A stretch of DNA of 64,000 bases from assembly GCF_024171945.1 (NCBI RefSeq), contig NZ_JAMTCR010000002.1:1674001-1738000 (forward strand). The letters run 5' to 3'. Shown piece after piece: positions 37,210 to 46,833 of this stretch. The notes under the pieces are model-generated. The model made no database searches, had not been told where the DNA came from, and worked only from the letters and a program-made list of their open reading frames with translations. A program made the position numbers and the translations under genes. Each line of letters begins with the position of its first letter. The first letter of the stretch is position 1. The stretch comes from Actinokineospora globicatena (lineage in GTDB: Bacteria; Actinomycetota; Actinomycetes; Mycobacteriales; Pseudonocardiaceae).

Positions 37210-37466
37210 GTGCGGGTCTTGGAAGTCTCCAGGCTCGAGCACGTCGAGGCGGTGGCGCTGTTGGCAGAGGCCGCGGGTACCGCGGACGCGCGAGATCGAC
37301 GACGCGTGAGGAGGGCGTCGCCCTGTGGCGGCTCGGTGGTGTTGCTCGGCTGTCCGGTGATCGGCTTGCCGCGACCAAGTGGTGGTTGGCGGCTCGTGAG
37401 TGCCTCTATGCGATTGGGGCCAAGGAAGCCGCAAGTGTCGACCGCGACCTGAGTGGGACTACCTGA
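37210..37466 (+). pseudogene. Relic of a helical, TPR-like protein
   Basis: Two frames carry helical segments. VRVLEVSRLEHVEAVALLAE starts at 37210. In another frame, TREEGVALWRLGGVARLSGD (from 37302) leads to a C-terminus with WWLAARECLYAIGAKEAASV. The second resembles the last tetratricopeptide repeat of NB-ARC or SARP-type regulators. The two segments are out of frame with each other, as expected of a decayed gene. The 434 bases between the phosphatase and dnaE2 genes hold only such fragments. Confidence 0.4.
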
Positions 37467-40400
37467 AGTCGCGGGATTTGGATTCTATGTGCATGGGGAG
37501 GTTCTGGAGGTGGTCGGCGTAGAGGCTGATTACGCCTTCGTGTTTCTCCAGGGTGCCGCGGATGAGGAGGGCGGCGCTGGTGCGGGCTATGCGGCGGTAG
37601 CGGGTCCAGAGGCCGGGGGAGCAGACCACGTTGACCATGCCGGTTTCGTCTTCGATGTTGAGGAATGTGACCCCGCCCGCGGTTTGGGGGCGTTGGCGGT
37701 GGGTTACGGCGCCGCCGAGGAGGATTCGGGTGCCGCTGTCCATTGTGGATAGTTTGGCCACGGGGAGGGCGCCGATGCGGTCCAGGTGGGGGCGGATGAA
37801 CTGGGTGGGGAAGGTATCGGGGGACAGGCCGGTGGCCCAGACGTCGGCTATGGCTTGGTCGAGGGTGTCCATGCCGGGCAAGGTGGGGGCGTTAGTGCCA
37901 ACGGCGGTGCCGGGGAGGTGGCCCCGTCCTTCGGTGACAACGGCACCGGCGGTCCATAGGGCTTCCCTGCGGTGTGGGGTGAAACAGCCGAAGGCGCCGG
38001 CGGTGGCTAGAGCCTCGATCTGCGGGCGCGTCAGTTCGATCCGGCTTGCCAGGTCGGCCATGGTGGTGAACGGGACGTCGCCGCGGGTTTCGGTGATGCG
38101 GGTGGCGAGTTTGTCGCCGATGGTGCGGATGGTGCTTAGGCCAAGACGGATGGCGGGCCGTTCGCCCAAGGGTTCGAGGGTGGCGTAAGAGAGGCTGGCG
38201 TTGATGTCCGGACCTAGGACCGTCACGCCGTGCCTACGAGCGTCGGCTACTAGAGACTGCGGTGAGTAGAACCCCATGGGTTGCGCGCGCAGCAGGGCGG
38301 CGCAGAAGGCCTCTGGGTAGTAGAGCTTGAACCAGGCACTGGCGAAGACAAGGTAAGCGAAGCTGAGTGCGTGGCTCTCCGGGAAGCCGAAGTTCGCGAA
38401 CGCCAGCAGTTTCGCGTAGATGCGGCCCGCCAGGTCTTCGTCGATGCCGTGCGCGGCCGCGCCGGAGTAGAACCGCTCCCGCAGCCGTTCCATCCGCCGG
38501 GTGGACCGCTTGGCGCCCATCGCGCGGCGCAGTTCGTCGGCCTCCGCCGGGGTGAAGTCGGCGATGTCCACGGCCATCTGCATCAGCTGCTCCTGGAACA
38601 GCGGCACGCCCTTGGTCTTGTGCAGCGCCTTCTCCAGCAACGGGTGGTCGTAGGTGATCTTCTCCTTCCCATTCTTGCGCCGGATGTACGGGTGCACTGA
38701 CCCGCCCTGGATCGGACCGGGCCTGATTAGCGCTACCTCCACCACTAGGTCATAGAACTCGCGTGGCTTCAAACGCGGCAGGGTCGCCATCTGCGCGCGG
38801 CTCTCCACTTGGAACACGCCAACCGAGTCCGCCTTGCACAACATGTCGTACACCGCCAGATCGGACAGGTCGAGCTCACCGAGGTCGATAGACCTACCGT
38901 GGTGCTCTTCCACCGTCTCCACCATGTAGCGCAACGCCGAGAGCATCCCCAGCCCCAGCAGGTCGAACTTCACCAGCCCGACGGCGGCGCAGTCGTCCTT
39001 GTCCCACTGCAGCACCGTCCGGTCGGCCATCCGCGCGGGCTCGACCGGGCACACCTCGCTCACCGGCCGGTCGCAGATCACCATGCCGCCGGAGTGGATG
39101 CCCAGGTGCCGGGGGAAGTCCTCCAGCTGCCCGGCCAGCTCCAGCACCGCGTCCGGCACGTCCAGGTGGTTGTCGCCGACCGTGCTGGTCAGCGGGCCCC
39201 AGCGGTCGATCTGCTTGCTCCACGCGTCCTGCTGCCCCGGCGAGTACCCCAGCGCCCGCGCCATGTCGCGCACCGTCGACTTGGACCGGTAGGTGATCAC
39301 GTTCGCCACCTGCGCCGCGTGCCGCCTGCCGTGCTTGGCGTAGACGTACTGGATCGCCTCCTCCCGCCGGTCCGACTCGATGTCCAGGTCGATGTCCGGC
39401 GGCCCGTCCCGCGCCGGGGCGAGGAACCGCTCGAACAGCAGCTCCCAGCGCACGGCGTCGACGTTGGTGATCCCCAGCGCGTAGCAGACCGCCGAGTTCG
39501 CCGCCGAGCCCCGGCCCTGGCAGAGGATCCCGTTCGACCGGCAGAACCGCACGATGTCCCACACGATCAGGAAGTAGCCGGGGAAGCCGAGTTCCTCGAT
39601 CACCGCCAGCTCGTGCGCGATCTGCGCGTGCGCCCGGGGTGCCTCCGCCGCCGACCCGTACTTCTTGGCCGCACCCAGGTGCACCAGCTCACGCAGGTAG
39701 GTCACCTCGTCGTGGCCGTCCGGCACGTCGAACGGCGGCAGCTCCGGCGCCACCACCTTGAGGTCGAACGACAACGCCACGCCGAGGACCGCCGCCCGCT
39801 GCACCGCCCCCGGGTACCGCGCGAACCGGGCCGCCATCTCCGTCCCGGTCCGCAGGTGGGCCGTGGGCGCGGGCGGCAGCCACCCCTCCAGGTCGTCGAG
39901 ACTGCGCCGCGCCCGCACAGCCGCCATCGCCGCTGCCAGGCGACCTCGGCCTGGGTGCGCGTAGTGCACGGCGTTGGTCGCCACGGTCGGTAGGCCTAAC
40001 TCCGTTGCCATACCTGCGAGAAGGTCGTTGCGGACAGAGTCGTCGGGGTAGCCGTGGTCGACCAACTCGACGAACACTTGGTCCTTGCCGTAAGCGACCG
40101 TGAGCAGCCTCAACTGCTCAAAGGCTGCGGTAGGGCCACCTTCGCGGAGAGCCTTGCGAACGGCCCCTTTGCGGCAGCCTGTGAGGACGACGCAGTGGTC
40201 CCGCGTCTCTTCCACTATCTCCTGTAGGTCATATAGCGGCTTGCCCTTCTCCTCACCGTTCAGGTGGCCAGAAGTGAGGACCCGGCACAGTCGGTGGTAC
40301 CCGCTCTGCCCGGACGCGAGGAGGAGGAGATGCTCCCCCTCGGGATCGGCCACCCCGTTCTGGGGGGCCGTCAACCCGAGGCTGAACTCCGTGCCGAAAA

Positions 40401-40755
40401 CGGTCCTTACCCCTACCTCCCGCGCGGCCTCGGCGAACCTGACCACCCCGTACATGCCGTCGTGGTCAGTGATGGCGATGGCATCTAGCCCGAGGAGCGC
40501 CGCGGCCTCCACCAACTCCTCGGGGTGGGAGGCGCCATCCAGGAAGCTGAAGTTGCTGTGGCAGTGCAATTCGGCGTAGGGGACCCGGCCGTCGCCGTCG
40601 GCCTCATCGGTGATCGAGTTGCCCACCGACGAGACGTACCGCTCGCGGTGCCGCGTCCACGCTGGGCTGTCGCCACCGTCCCCGATCTGCGGGGCGCGGC
40701 CGGACAGGATCCGCTCCAGCTCCGACCAGCGGACCGGGGGATTGCTCCAGCCCAC
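37459..40755 (-). CDS. dnaE2: Error-prone DNA polymerase III alpha subunit
   Basis: The 1098-residue C-family polymerase starts at GTG, with GAGGAGGG just upstream. The PHP domain is N-terminal (YAELHCHSNFSFLDGASHPE and AIAITDHDGMYG). The palm includes GRGSAANSAVCYALGIT and GPPDIDLDIES, whose Asp residues bind the metals. The helical fingers are followed by an OB domain at about 1000-1080 (ILLGGAVTHRQRPQTAGGVT). The length is short compared with DnaE1, as expected for DnaE2/ImuC. It carries out translesion synthesis and SOS mutagenesis with ImuA' and ImuB. It ends the imu operon, 18 bases after a 34-codon ORF. Confidence 0.95.
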   Translation of the reverse strand: MGWSNPPVRWSELERILSGRAPQIGDGGDSPAWTRHRERYVSSVGNSITDEADGDGRVPYAELHCHSNFSFLDGASHPEELVEAAALLGLDAIAITDHDGMYGVVRFAEAAREVGVRTVFGTEFSLGLTAPQNGVADPEGEHLLLLASGQSGYHRLCRVLTSGHLNGEEKGKPLYDLQEIVEETRDHCVVLTGCRKGAVRKALREGGPTAAFEQLRLLTVAYGKDQVFVELVDHGYPDDSVRNDLLAGMATELGLPTVATNAVHYAHPGRGRLAAAMAAVRARRSLDDLEGWLPPAPTAHLRTGTEMAARFARYPGAVQRAAVLGVALSFDLKVVAPELPPFDVPDGHDEVTYLRELVHLGAAKKYGSAAEAPRAHAQIAHELAVIEELGFPGYFLIVWDIVRFCRSNGILCQGRGSAANSAVCYALGITNVDAVRWELLFERFLAPARDGPPDIDLDIESDRREEAIQYVYAKHGRRHAAQVANVITYRSKSTVRDMARALGYSPGQQDAWSKQIDRWGPLTSTVGDNHLDVPDAVLELAGQLEDFPRHLGIHSGGMVICDRPVSEVCPVEPARMADRTVLQWDKDDCAAVGLVKFDLLGLGMLSALRYMVETVEEHHGRSIDLGELDLSDLAVYDMLCKADSVGVFQVESRAQMATLPRLKPREFYDLVVEVALIRPGPIQGGSVHPYIRRKNGKEKITYDHPLLEKALHKTKGVPLFQEQLMQMAVDIADFTPAEADELRRAMGAKRSTRRMERLRERFYSGAAAHGIDEDLAGRIYAKLLAFANFGFPESHALSFAYLVFASAWFKLYYPEAFCAALLRAQPMGFYSPQSLVADARRHGVTVLGPDINASLSYATLEPLGERPAIRLGLSTIRTIGDKLATRITETRGDVPFTTMADLASRIELTRPQIEALATAGAFGCFTPHRREALWTAGAVVTEGRGHLPGTAVGTNAPTLPGMDTLDQAIADVWATGLSPDTFPTQFIRPHLDRIGALPVAKLSTMDSGTRILLGGAVTHRQRPQTAGGVTFLNIEDETGMVNVVCSPGLWTRYRRIARTSAALLIRGTLEKHEGVISLYADHLQNLPMHIESKSRDFR

Positions 40756-40773
40756 CCGCCCTCCTCGTTTCGG

Positions 40774-40878
40774 CTACCGCGCCCCGGTCTCCTCCGGTGA
40801 CTTGCGCTGCTCGGGGATCAACTCGGCCAGGTCGAACAGGTCGAGCCACTCATCCAGGATCGGATCAGTCGGGGACAT
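40774..40878 (-). CDS. 34-residue coupled peptide between imuB and dnaE2
   Basis: ATG at 40878 overlaps the imuB stop by one base (TGATG) and the frame ends at TAG 18 bases before dnaE2. The peptide begins MSPTDPILDEWLDLFDLAEL and ends IPEQRKSPEETGAR. Acidic and amphipathic, it contains WLDLF, close to the beta-clamp-binding consensus QL(S/D)LF. Position and coupling suggest it is translated and acts with the mutasome, perhaps tethering DnaE2 to the sliding clamp. That function is inference. The main doubt is that no strong Shine-Dalgarno precedes it; coupling would have to supply ribosomes. Confidence 0.5.
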   Translation of the reverse strand: MSPTDPILDEWLDLFDLAELIPEQRKSPEETGAR

Positions 40879-42425
40879 CAGTCGTAAACCCCTTCCACGG
40901 TCCACTTCTCGTTCTCGCGCACCAGCAGGAGCGCGTCTTGGTTGTCCACCTCGGACCGCTCGGCCAACAGGACCTGCAGCCGCGCCCGCCGCCGCCCGCC
41001 GTCCTCCTCCCACCACCGCTCGTCGGCGGGCCAGGGACCGGCCCAGGCGATCACTCGCCGGGTGTTGCCCGCTACCGCTACCTCGTCCGGTGGCGCTGTC
41101 AGCGTGAACCGTCCGGTTACGCCTACCTCGCCGCCGTCGCGGTCTATGACTGTCGCGGGGACTCTTTGGGCGGGGATGGTGGCTGGCGAAGGGGCCGGTA
41201 ATCGGCCGGGCCAGGGGAGGTCTGGATCGCTGCTCGGGGTTTGTTCATCGCCCCACGGAGTCAGGGATACCTGGTCGTTCGGGCCACGGCCGCCGTTGAT
41301 GGTGGGGGTGAAGACGCCCTCTTGGCCTAAGAGACCTTGGACGTGAACCATCGCGCGCGAGGCCCGTGAAGCCTGCTCGTCGTTGCCGCCCTGCCATAGA
41401 CCCAACTGGAGCGCGTGGCCGTCGACCGTCTCCTCAGGCTCTAGGCGCAGCAACGTGATTCCGGCCGAGGGACGATCGGACCCGCGTAGCCATCCGTCTA
41501 GCTGCCAGCGGACACGGTCGGAGATTCCGGACGGGGTAAGAGGATCCGCACAGCGCCAGAGGCGGATGAGGTCTTCACCGTTGGCTGTGCTGGCGTGGAT
41601 GGCTAGGCGGGTGCAGGCCAGGCCATGCGCGGCTAGCAGCGTGTGCAACTGGTCGCCCAGGGTGCGGGCGATGAAGGCGGCAGCGTCGACCCGGTCGATC
41701 GGCGGGTCAGGGGTATGCGTGACCGATAGGTCTACCGGCGGCCGTCTACGGGAAGGAGGACGTTGCTCCAGACCGCTGGCGAGGCGGTGGGCGTAACCGG
41801 CGTCCGCACCGAAACGGGACGTGACGTCGTTGTGGGACAACGCGGCGAAGGCGCCTAGGGTCTGGATCCCCAACCGCCGCAGCAGGTCCACCAGGTCGGG
41901 TCGGTCGGTCAGCTCGCGGATGTCCAGCGGCGCCAGGAACTGCGCGCTCTCGCCCGCCGGGATGACCAAGCCCCGGTGCGCGGCCAGCGTCGCGGCGAAC
42001 AACCCGTCCGCCACGCCGACCTGCGACTCGGCGCCGGTGCGGATCGCCACCTGGTCGATCACCCGCTCGGCGGCCGACTCCTCGGACCCGAAGTAGCCCG
42101 ACGGCCCCCGCGCGGGCACCGCGACCACCCCGGGGGCGACCACCTCGACCCCCACCGCCAGCTCCTCCACCGCGGCGGCCACCGGCTCGAACAGCCGCGC
42201 GTCGCGGTCGGGATCGGCGGGCAGCACGGCGATGTCCGGGCACCGGCCCTGCGCCTCCCGGCGGCGCAGGCCCGGCCGCACCCCCTCGCGGCGCGCCTGG
42301 GCGTTCGCGGAGACCACGCGGTTCGCCGCGACCACCACGGCGGGCGCGTCCACGGTCAGCCCCGCCGCCATGCCCGCGGCGACCACCGGCCACTGCGGGC
42401 ACCACAGGACGAGCAGGCGGGTCAC
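40878..42425 (-). CDS. imuB: ImuB, catalytically inactive Y-family polymerase-like protein
   Basis: The 515-residue protein starts at a GTG that overlaps the imuA' stop (GTGA). Its N-terminus LLVLWCPQWPVVAAG lacks the acidic D-x-D of active Y-family polymerases. The palm ends in LDIRELTDRPDLVDLLRRLG, a helix-hairpin-helix. A little-finger-like part follows. ALQLGLWQGG at about residue 335 matches the QLxLW clamp-binding motif known to be essential in mycobacterial ImuB. ImuB is the hub that links DnaE2 and ImuA' to the sliding clamp during translesion synthesis. The C-terminal 60 residues contain a WWEEDGGRRR segment. Confidence 0.92.
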   Translation of the reverse strand: MTRLLVLWCPQWPVVAAGMAAGLTVDAPAVVVAANRVVSANAQARREGVRPGLRRREAQGRCPDIAVLPADPDRDARLFEPVAAAVEELAVGVEVVAPGVVAVPARGPSGYFGSEESAAERVIDQVAIRTGAESQVGVADGLFAATLAAHRGLVIPAGESAQFLAPLDIRELTDRPDLVDLLRRLGIQTLGAFAALSHNDVTSRFGADAGYAHRLASGLEQRPPSRRRPPVDLSVTHTPDPPIDRVDAAAFIARTLGDQLHTLLAAHGLACTRLAIHASTANGEDLIRLWRCADPLTPSGISDRVRWQLDGWLRGSDRPSAGITLLRLEPEETVDGHALQLGLWQGGNDEQASRASRAMVHVQGLLGQEGVFTPTINGGRGPNDQVSLTPWGDEQTPSSDPDLPWPGRLPAPSPATIPAQRVPATVIDRDGGEVGVTGRFTLTAPPDEVAVAGNTRRVIAWAGPWPADERWWEEDGGRRRARLQVLLAERSEVDNQDALLLVRENEKWTVEGVYD

Positions 42426-43087
42426 GGGTTTCTCCTGGTGGCAGCGGTGTTGGTGTCGAACATATGTTCGAACACCGGTGGCGTCAAGGGTGTCTCACCC
42501 CGCAAGGTGAACGCCGCGCGCCGGGGCCGGGCGGCCGCGCCGCGACCCCTGGCGCGCACCTCCACCCGGTGGTCGGTGAGGTGCCCGTGGCCAGTTCCCA
42601 AGCCGGACCAGCGGCCGCGCGCGACCGTCAACTCCAGCTCGGCACCCGGCCACGGCCCGACCGCGATCAGGACCGCGCCTCGGTTGCGAGCACGCGCGGA
42701 CAGCTTGCGCGCGAGCTGCTCGCCGATCCGGTTGGCGGCCACCGCGACGAGGTCGAACCCGTCCAAGAGCGCTGCGACGACCGCGGCGATCTCCGCGCCA
42801 GGTTGGGGTATCAGGGCGACTCGCTGGACAGCCATACCTGCCTCGGAGGCGGCTAACACCCCGAGGTTGGGCATACCTACTACGGCAGTCCAAGAGCCCT
42901 GCGAACTCGCCTCTGAGAGCAGAGCGAATAAGAGCCCAGATGACCCCTGGACCGAGATCGTGCCGCCGCGCCGCAGGCCGCCCCAGGGGAACAGGCCGGA
43001 CAGGTCGCGGTGGACAGGGAGGACGCGCGGACCGGCGAGAGCGCCTGGTTCGACGCGGAAGGGCTGTGGGCTCGAGTGCGCCGACAT
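42422..43087 (-). CDS. imuA': ImuA', RecA-like mutasome subunit
   Basis: ATG at 43087 gives 221 residues, near the mycobacterial ImuA' size. The degenerate RecA/SulA-like core has FPWGGLRRGGTISVQGSSGL in place of a Walker A, without the GKT. VAALLDGFDLVAVAANRIGE and VLIAVGPWPGAELEL follow. The C-terminus is basic and contains the LexA box DNA. It works with ImuB and DnaE2 in damage-induced mutagenesis. The frame stays open upstream to 43417, across a hairpin and a LexA box, but that extension has no family support. The Shine-Dalgarno is weak. Confidence 0.88.
   Translation of the reverse strand: MSAHSSPQPFRVEPGALAGPRVLPVHRDLSGLFPWGGLRRGGTISVQGSSGLLFALLSEASSQGSWTAVVGMPNLGVLAASEAGMAVQRVALIPQPGAEIAAVVAALLDGFDLVAVAANRIGEQLARKLSARARNRGAVLIAVGPWPGAELELTVARGRWSGLGTGHGHLTDHRVEVRARGRGAAARPRRAAFTLRGETPLTPPVFEHMFDTNTAATRRNP
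42456..42471. promoter_or_regulatory. LexA/SOS box inside imuA', upstream of imuB
   Basis: TCGAAC-ATAT-GTTCGA is a perfect match to the actinobacterial LexA consensus TCGAAC-N4-GTTCGA. It lies within the last codons of imuA' (encoding part of VFEHMFDTN) and 31-46 bases upstream of the imuB start. It could control a second promoter for imuB-peptide-dnaE2. Confidence 0.85.
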
Positions 43088-43221
43088 GCTCAGCCGCCGC
43101 AGGGTGAGGCAAGCGCGCCGTGGGCGCGTTGGGGCTTGAGGGGTTCTAGGACCGTTCCGCGATAGCGGGCCGATCGGGTGTCGCGGGGCGCTTACCGCTA
43201 ACGGTGCGCCTATGGAGAAAT

Positions 43222-43272
43222 GGTCGCTACCTGCTTCCGCGTACTTCCCCGCGACGGAAGCAGGTAGCGACC
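43222..43272. repeat. Perfect 18-bp inverted repeat upstream of imuA'
   Basis: GGTCGCTACCTGCTTCCG (43222-43239) and CGGAAGCAGGTAGCGACC (43255-43272) form a perfect 18-bp stem with a 15-base loop. There is no T-run on either side. It lies between the LexA box at 43383 and the imuA' start at 43087, so it would fold in the 5' leader of an SOS-promoter transcript. The rest of the 437-base gap shows nothing more than the second LexA box. Confidence 0.75.
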
Positions 43273-43382
43273 GCACCGCATACCTCCCACGGGTCCATCG
43301 CACGCGCCGCTCATTTCGCGTACGACCTGCCGTGGGGAGACGGCGGTTCCCGAACGTCCGGCCTCGACTCCGACCGCCCGGA

Positions 43383-43398
43383 TCGAACAAGTGTTCGA
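43383..43398. promoter_or_regulatory. LexA/SOS box upstream of imuA'
   Basis: TCGAAC-AAGT-GTTCGA is a perfect LexA consensus. It lies 296 bases before the imuA' ATG and 127 bases before the divergent thioesterase start. The mutasome operon is the expected target. Confidence 0.9.
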
Positions 43399-43524
43399 TG
43401 ACAGAAGAGTACCCCACCCGGGGCCGGTGTCAAACGGGTCCCGCATGACGTAGATCTCCGCGCGTCGCCCCGTACCGGGCAGTAGGGTCGGTTGCGTAAA
43501 ACCACTGACCACGGGGTGTGCCGC

Positions 43525-44274
43525 ATGACTGTCCTGGCCGATGTCGAACGCGTCGACGAGAGCTGGCGCTCGTGGACCGGTGCCCACGGTGGACTCTTGG
43601 CGGGCATCGCGCTAGAGCACGCGGGGAGGCTGGTTTCGGGGCTACCGGCGCGGGCCGTGCACGTGTCGTTCCTCTCGGCAGTGCGGTCGGACGAGGTTCG
43701 CGTATCGGCTGACTTGGTCAAGTCGGGTCGCAGCAGCTCCACCGTCACCGCGCGTCTGGAGGCGGAAGACAAGCTTGCCTTGCTTGCTACCGCTACCTTC
43801 GGCGGTGGGGATACCGGGCCGGATAGCCCGGCGCTGGCTTTGCCGCCGGTCCCCGATGTCAATGACCTGGCGCCGTTCACGCTGCCGCCGGGGTTGGTGC
43901 CGTTCGCGCAGCACATCGAGTTCCGTCCTGTTGGGAGCGTCCCTCTTAGCGGCGGCGATAGTCCTGTCTTGACCTCTTGGGTCCGACTTGTCGCCCCGCC
44001 CGCGCGGCCCGAGTCGGCGGCGACGGTGCTGTTGGACGTCCTCGCACCCGCTCTCTATGCCACTCGCACGACCCCGGTTCCGATCCCGACGGTTGAACTG
44101 GCGGTGCACTTCACCGAGGCGGCCCACACGTTCCCCGCGGCGGACTGGGCCTTCGCGCGCATCCACACCGAACACGCGACCGCGGGCTGGTGCGTGGACG
44201 CCAGCGAACTCTGGACCCGCGACGGCACCCTCATCGCCACCGCCCGCCAAACCCGCCGCATCCTCGCCGTCTGA
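43525..44274 (+). CDS. Acyl-CoA thioesterase family protein (double hotdog)
   Basis: ATG at 43525 gives 249 residues. The protein has two hotdog halves. The first begins with HGGLLAGIALEHAGRLVSGL and ends in VSFLSAVRSDEVRVSADLVK, and the second has the pattern PTVELAVHFTEAAHTFPAAD. It ends WCVDASELWTRDGTLIATAR, the common closing segment of TesB-like thioesterases. It hydrolyses acyl-CoAs; chain length is unknown. It is divergent from the imu operon and the LexA box is 127 bases upstream, but SOS control of a thioesterase would be unusual. Confidence 0.82.
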   Translation: MTVLADVERVDESWRSWTGAHGGLLAGIALEHAGRLVSGLPARAVHVSFLSAVRSDEVRVSADLVKSGRSSSTVTARLEAEDKLALLATATFGGGDTGPDSPALALPPVPDVNDLAPFTLPPGLVPFAQHIEFRPVGSVPLSGGDSPVLTSWVRLVAPPARPESAATVLLDVLAPALYATRTTPVPIPTVELAVHFTEAAHTFPAADWAFARIHTEHATAGWCVDASELWTRDGTLIATARQTRRILAV

Positions 44275-44564
44275 CCGCAGGGCTCGACCAGGGCTGGGCA
44301 TGACTAGCCTCCGCCAGCCCAGGCCGGGCGGCCATCGCCGCCGCCGCGAGCAGGCGCCCGCACCCGCCCATCACACCTTCGGGCGAAGCCCCTTGACGCT
44401 CCCGGGGGCCCTCCCCAAGCCTGGCCCGGCCCCCACCCTCTCCGGGGGGCGTCCCTGGGCCAGTTTACCGGCACCCACCGACAGTGGATCTTGGGAGCGC
44501 CCCCGTGGAGATCGACATGTGGATAACTTCTGTCGCCCGTAAGAGGGAAATTCGGCGGGGGTGG

Positions 44565-46138
<1,574 letters not shown>

Positions 46139-46142
<4 letters not shown>

Positions 46143-46768
46143 GGGATGCTCACCTTTCGTCCGTCCACGGTGTAGCCGGCCGCGGCCAACTTGGCGACAA
46201 CGTCGACAAGCAACCGCCGCTCCACCGCCTTGATGCGTTCGTGCAGTGCCGCCTCGTCGTCGCCGACCAGCACCGGCACGGGTTCCTGGGTGATGATCGG
46301 CCCGGTGTCCACGCCGCCGTCGACCAGGTGCACGGTCGACCCGGTGACCAGCACGCCGTAGCCGAGCGCGTCGCGCACCGCGTGCGCCCCGGGGAACGCG
46401 GGCAGCAGCGCGGGGTGGGTGTTGATCACCCGGCCGCCGAAGCGGGCCAGGAACGCGGGGCCGAGGATCTTCATGAAGCCCGCCGAGACCACCAGGTCCG
46501 GCTCGTGCGCGGCGACCGCCGCGGTCAGCGCGGTGTCCCACGCGCCGCGGTCGGCGTGGTCGCGGGTGCGCGCGGTGAACGTCGCGACGCCCGCGCGCTC
46601 GGCCCTGGCCAGGCCCTCGATGCCGGTGCGGTCCGCGCCGACGGCGACGACAGCGGCCGGGTACCCCGGGCGCGCGCACTCGTCGAGCAGGGCCTGCAAG
46701 AGGGTGCCTGACCCGGAGACCAGGACGACGACCCTGGCAGGCGCGGTGGGCGGGTACTGGGCGCTCAG
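46139..46768 (-). CDS. purN: Phosphoribosylglycinamide formyltransferase (apparent CTG start)
   Basis: GAR transformylase needs the N-terminal [18 protein letters not shown] loop. The first ATG, GTG or TTG in frame is the TTG of LLQALL, which would cut that loop off. Upstream, in frame, no standard start exists until a CTG at 46768, preceded by AGGAG six bases earlier. Starting there gives 209 residues, the normal length, beginning with [12 protein letters not shown]. The substrate part has [34 protein letters not shown], and [18 protein letters not shown] with the catalytic Asp. It transfers formyl from 10-formyl-THF in purine synthesis. Confidence 0.93.
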
Positions 46769-46833
46769 CGTGGTCTCCTGCGACGGCCGGAACGGGGGTG
46801 TCCCCAGCGTATGCGGTGCGCAGTCGATCTTGT

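Noticed and set aside
42422-43417. Longer imuA' starting near the LexA box
   Set aside because: The extra 110 residues are Arg-rich and have no likeness to ImuA', and they would place the LexA box in coding sequence; the 221-residue start matches known lengths.
44375-44470. Terminator or regulatory RNA downstream of purH
   Set aside because: The stretch is rich in CCGG/GGGG words and several weak stems can be drawn, but none is long or unique.
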